DNA from: Balneolaceae bacterium
GTDB taxonomy: Bacteria; Bacteroidota; Rhodothermia; Balneolales; Balneolaceae
Reading direction: 5' to 3'
Assembly (NCBI GenBank): GCA_017640665.1
Contig: JAEPQE010000002.1
Span: 248,001-312,000 of the forward strand
DNA: 64,000 nucleotides
In this document: in pieces, positions 61,578 through 64,000 of the stretch
Layout: every line of letters starts with the position of its first letter
Position numbering within the stretch: the first letter of the stretch is position 1
Made by a program: the position numbers and the translations under genes
The notes under the pieces: generated by a model
Seen by the model: only the letters and a program-made list of their open reading frames with translations
The model's database searches: none
What the model was told of the DNA's origin: nothing

Positions 61578-64000
61578 ATGAAAGTATCGTACAACTGGCT
61601 TAAAGAATTTATAGACCTTCCACTCTCTCCCGCAGATGCTGCTGAGAAGATGACATTGATCGGGCTGGAAGAGGAAGAAACTTTCGAATATGGAAGTAAT
61701 CTGGATGGAGTAATTGTTGGAGAAGTTGTAGAAGTAACTCAACATCCCAATGCAGATCGGCTTCAGCTGTGCCAGGTTAATCTGGGTAAAGAAACCGTAC
61801 AAATCGTTTGCGGAGCTAAAAATGTTTCAGCCGGACAAAAAGTTCCTGTCGCTACTGTTGGAACCACTCTCCCGATAAAATTGGATGACGGAAGTTTGCT
61901 CACTTTAAGAAAAGCAAAGCTTCGTGGTGAAGTATCTAACGGAATGATTTGTGCTGAAGATGAGCTAGGAATTGGCACAGATCATGATGGAATTATGGTA
62001 TTGGATAGCACTCTTGAAGTGGGAACTCCAATTAATCAGGTTTTTGATTTAAATACTGATACCATCATCGATATTGCTATTACTCCAAACCGACCTGATG
62101 CTACATGTCATCTTGGTGTAGCCCGGGATTTAGCAGCAGCTCTGAATCTGGAATTGAAGAAACCATATCAGACACTCCGGATTCAGTCGATGAACCCGAC
62201 TGAGTCATCTCCTCCGGCAGAGGGGGCTATTAGTTCCCCTTCAGGCGTGAAGGGGTGGCAGCGCAAAGGCGCTGACGGGGTAGTCGCTAAAATAGATGAC
62301 AAGCCCATTTACAAAAATTATGTGAAAAACCTTCCTTACAACTCTGATCTAAAAGAAAGAGCACGAGATCTAAGAAAAGCTGGGAATCTTCCTGAAGTAC
62401 TGTTCTGGAATGAAGTAAAATCGAAGAAATTCCATGGAATAGACTTCGACAGGCAAAGAGTAATTGGCAATTACATTGTTGATTTCTATGTGAAATCTCT
62501 AGGGATGGTAATTGAAATAGACGGTTCAAGTCACGATGATAAACAAGAATATGATGCTGAGCGTCAAGCTTATCTGGAAGAGTTGGGTTTGGTTGTACAC
62601 CGAATAACTACAGAAGATGTAAAAAACAATTTGTCTGATGCTCTTAAGTGGCTTGAAGCGAGAATCGTGGAAGAGTATGGGACACCCCTGAATCCAATGC
62701 TAGACGCATCGGATTCATCCCCTCTGAAAGAGGGGAACTATTCAGAGGTTAATACTGATGATATCATTATTGAAATACAAAACCCCGAAAAATGCCATCG
62801 GTATGTAGGCAAAATGATCAGGAATGTGGAGATCAAAGAATCTCCTGATTGGCTTAAAAACCGATTATTAGCATTAGGTATGCGTCCGGTAAATAACGTT
62901 GTAGATGTTACTAATTATGTGATGCATGAACTGGGTCAGCCCCTGCATGCCTTCGATTATGATGAAATCAAAGGAAAGAAAATCATTGTAAAGGATTTCG
63001 AAAAAGAAATTGAGTTTGAGACTCTGGATCATGTTAAAAGAAAATGTGCACCAGGTACGCTCTTTATTTGTGATGGAAGCGGACCAACCGCAATTGCCGG
63101 TGTGATGGGCGGACTTCACTCTGAAGTAAGTGACTCCACAACAAATATTCTACTCGAAAGTGCTTATTTCGATCCGGGAACAATCCGGAAAACCGCCAAA
63201 GCACAAACTTTACAAACCGATGCCTCTTATCGTTTTGAAAGAGGGATTGATCCTAATATACAAGCTATTGCAGCAGAACGGGCAGCTGCTTTAATTGCAG
63301 AAGTTTCTGGTGGCAAACTTTCTGATGAGATCATTGATGTTCATCCTGTAAAGACAGAACCTATTGAGCTAACACTTACAAAGGCGTATCTAAACAGACT
63401 TTTAGGTACCGATCTCTCCATTAATGAAGTCCTAGCTATTTTGGATGGTCTGGAGTTTGAAGTGCTTTCATCAGACGAAGAAAAAGCTACCTTTAAAATT
63501 CCAACTTTCCGACCGGATTTAACCCGCGAAGTTGATTTGATTGAAGAAGTAGGTCGTTTGTACGATTACAACAAAATTGAAGCACCGAATCACGGTATCT
63601 TTGTTTCCACAGAAAAATTCTCGGACTGGGAAATTCTTATTTCAAAGATAAAAAAAGCATCTGTTGAGCTTGGGTTCAGAGAAATCTACTCTAATTCGTT
63701 AATATCAGAAAAAGAAGCAGGGCAATTTGGTTCTCTTGATGATATGATTGGTACACTCAATCCACTCACAAAGGACATGACCACCCTTCGCCCCTCCCTT
63801 CTTCACGGGTTTTTGAAGGCCTCGGCTTATAATTTCAATCGTCAGGCTTCAGGAGTTCGGTTCTTCGAAATAGGTAATGTGTTTAATCAAAGTGATGATT
63901 TCACTTATCATGATGGCATTAAAGAGCAAACCCATGTTCTCTTTGGGCTATCTGGATTAAAGTCAACCGAGCACTGGACTACCAAGCCGGTATCATATTC
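61578..64000 (+). CDS. pheT: Phenylalanine--tRNA ligase beta subunit with inserted DUF559 endonuclease domain (3' end outside window)
   Basis: The frame from ATG 61578 is open to the window edge (about 807 residues). Residues 1-196 are the normal N terminus: KVSYNWLKEF, tRNA-binding fold with VCGAKNVSAGQKVPVA, and ITPNRPDATCHLGVARDLAAA. Residues about 197-391 are foreign. They hold a full DUF559 domain (about 250-368) with NYIVDFY (D302), VIEIDG (E313, D315) and SSH (H319). From about 392 PheT resumes with IIIEIQNPEKCHRYVGKMIRNV, NNVVDVTNYVMHELGQPLHAFDYDEI and the B5 domain. All segments are in one frame without stops. The insert lies in a variable linker, so the synthetase may still work. 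Confidence 0.93.
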   Translation, partial: MKVSYNWLKEFIDLPLSPADAAEKMTLIGLEEEETFEYGSNLDGVIVGEVVEVTQHPNADRLQLCQVNLGKETVQIVCGAKNVSAGQKVPVATVGTTLPIKLDDGSLLTLRKAKLRGEVSNGMICAEDELGIGTDHDGIMVLDSTLEVGTPINQVFDLNTDTIIDIAITPNRPDATCHLGVARDLAAALNLELKKPYQTLRIQSMNPTESSPPAEGAISSPSGVKGWQRKGADGVVAKIDDKPIYKNYVKNLPYNSDLKERARDLRKAGNLPEVLFWNEVKSKKFHGIDFDRQRVIGNYIVDFYVKSLGMVIEIDGSSHDDKQEYDAERQAYLEELGLVVHRITTEDVKNNLSDALKWLEARIVEEYGTPLNPMLDASDSSPLKEGNYSEVNTDDIIIEIQNPEKCHRYVGKMIRNVEIKESPDWLKNRLLALGMRPVNNVVDVTNYVMHELGQPLHAFDYDEIKGKKIIVKDFEKEIEFETLDHVKRKCAPGTLFICDGSGPTAIAGVMGGLHSEVSDSTTNILLESAYFDPGTIRKTAKAQTLQTDASYRFERGIDPNIQAIAAERAAALIAEVSGGKLSDEIIDVHPVKTEPIELTLTKAYLNRLLGTDLSINEVLAILDGLEFEVLSSDEEKATFKIPTFRPDLTREVDLIEEVGRLYDYNKIEAPNHGIFVSTEKFSDWEILISKIKKASVELGFREIYSNSLISEKEAGQFGSLDDMIGTLNPLTKDMTTLRPSLLHGFLKASAYNFNRQASGVRFFEIGNVFNQSDDFTYHDGIKEQTHVLFGLSGLKSTEHWTTKPVSY
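62207..62285. repeat. Left composite hairpin end of the DUF559 insert
   Basis: Hairpins: CCCCTTCA/TGAAGGGG (62236-62255, loop of four) and CAGCGC/GCGCTG (62259-62274). AGTTCCCC comes before them and CGGGGTAGTC after. A weaker hairpin (62207-62226) lies just upstream. The same layout recurs inverted at the right end. Confidence 0.8.
62681..62748. repeat. Right composite hairpin end of the DUF559 insert
   Basis: GACACCCCT is followed by the hairpin GAATCCAATGC/GCATCGGATTC (62690-62716, one mismatch) and CCCCTCT/AGAGGGG (62719-62735), then AACTATTCAGAGG. Read on the minus strand it gives AGTTCCCCT, hairpin, hairpin, GGGGTGTC, like the left end. Confidence 0.8.

Noticed and set aside
62190-62750. 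DUF559 insert as an intein in PheT
   Set aside because: No splice-junction residues (Cys/Ser at the start, His-Asn and Cys/Ser/Thr at the end) or intein blocks are visible, and the site is a variable linker and not an active-site motif.

Overview
The window looks like chromosome of a Bacteroidota/Rhodothermota-type bacterium, most likely Balneolales-like. The support is a GWxTD-family lipoprotein-type secreted protein, a TamL-like Omp85 protein, LytTR/His_kinase signalling, and Bacteroidetes-type promoters (TTG, about 20 bases, TATCTTTG). No species is named from this evidence. Gene density is high, and operons often show short start/stop overlaps.

Layout. 1-12.5 kb: a partial membrane protein and a biotin-dependent carboxylase subunit (-); then GWxTD protein, pdxA, a methyltransferase, ftsE and queG (+); a LytTR two-component pair (-); and a DinB-like protein, a lipoprotein and a serine hydrolase (+). 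11.8-17.8 kb (-): ECF sigma factor, Ppx/GppA phosphatase, prmA, M28 peptidase, SDR oxidoreductase, gatA and tatA. 17.9-23.6 kb (+): DUF2795-like protein, TamL-like Omp85 protein, cNMP-binding protein, rlmD and an SMP-30-like protein. 23.6-36.1 kb: mixed envelope and metabolic genes (beta-barrel protein, LVIVD lipoprotein, serine hydrolase, mtgA, methyltransferase, CrtI/CrtD-like desaturase, phosphoesterase, glycosyltransferase, patatin, EEP nuclease), with a decayed proA fragment near 27.4 kb. 36.2-40.1 kb (+): deoC, an active aldehyde dehydrogenase, a dehydrogenase-like protein without catalytic residues, and a SPOR lipoprotein. 40.2-45.7 kb (+): an unusual operon of secreted cupredoxin, membrane adenylate/guanylate cyclase, outer-membrane protein, ferritin-like lipoprotein and VTT membrane protein, followed by an orphan ExbD-like protein. 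45.8-48.0 kb (-): ychF, a phosphatase and nusB.

A 6.8-kb AT-rich mobile element (about 48235-55039) sits in the 3' end of a tRNA-Val(GAC) gene and is bounded by a 19-bp direct repeat. It carries, all on the minus strand, a tyrosine integrase, an unknown protein, an HTH protein, an HUH rolling-circle Rep, an SH3 protein, a PD-(D/E)XK-like protein, a single-repeat YegP-like small protein and a membrane protein. The integrase is split by a perfect 25-bp tandem duplication, so the element is probably immobile at present. Tandem 12-mers near both ends look like integrase arm sites.

After the element come a multi-PAS sensor kinase (-) and a translation operon: thrS, infC (apparent AUC start), rpmI, rplT, pheS, pheT. 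The most striking feature is in pheT. Its open frame contains an in-frame insertion of about 195 codons encoding a complete DUF559 (Vsr-like, PD-(D/E)XK) endonuclease domain, placed between the N-terminal tRNA-binding part and the B3/B4 domain. Composite hairpin sequences in inverted orientation flank the insert. It looks like a small mobile module that has settled in an essential aminoacyl-tRNA synthetase gene without closing its reading frame.
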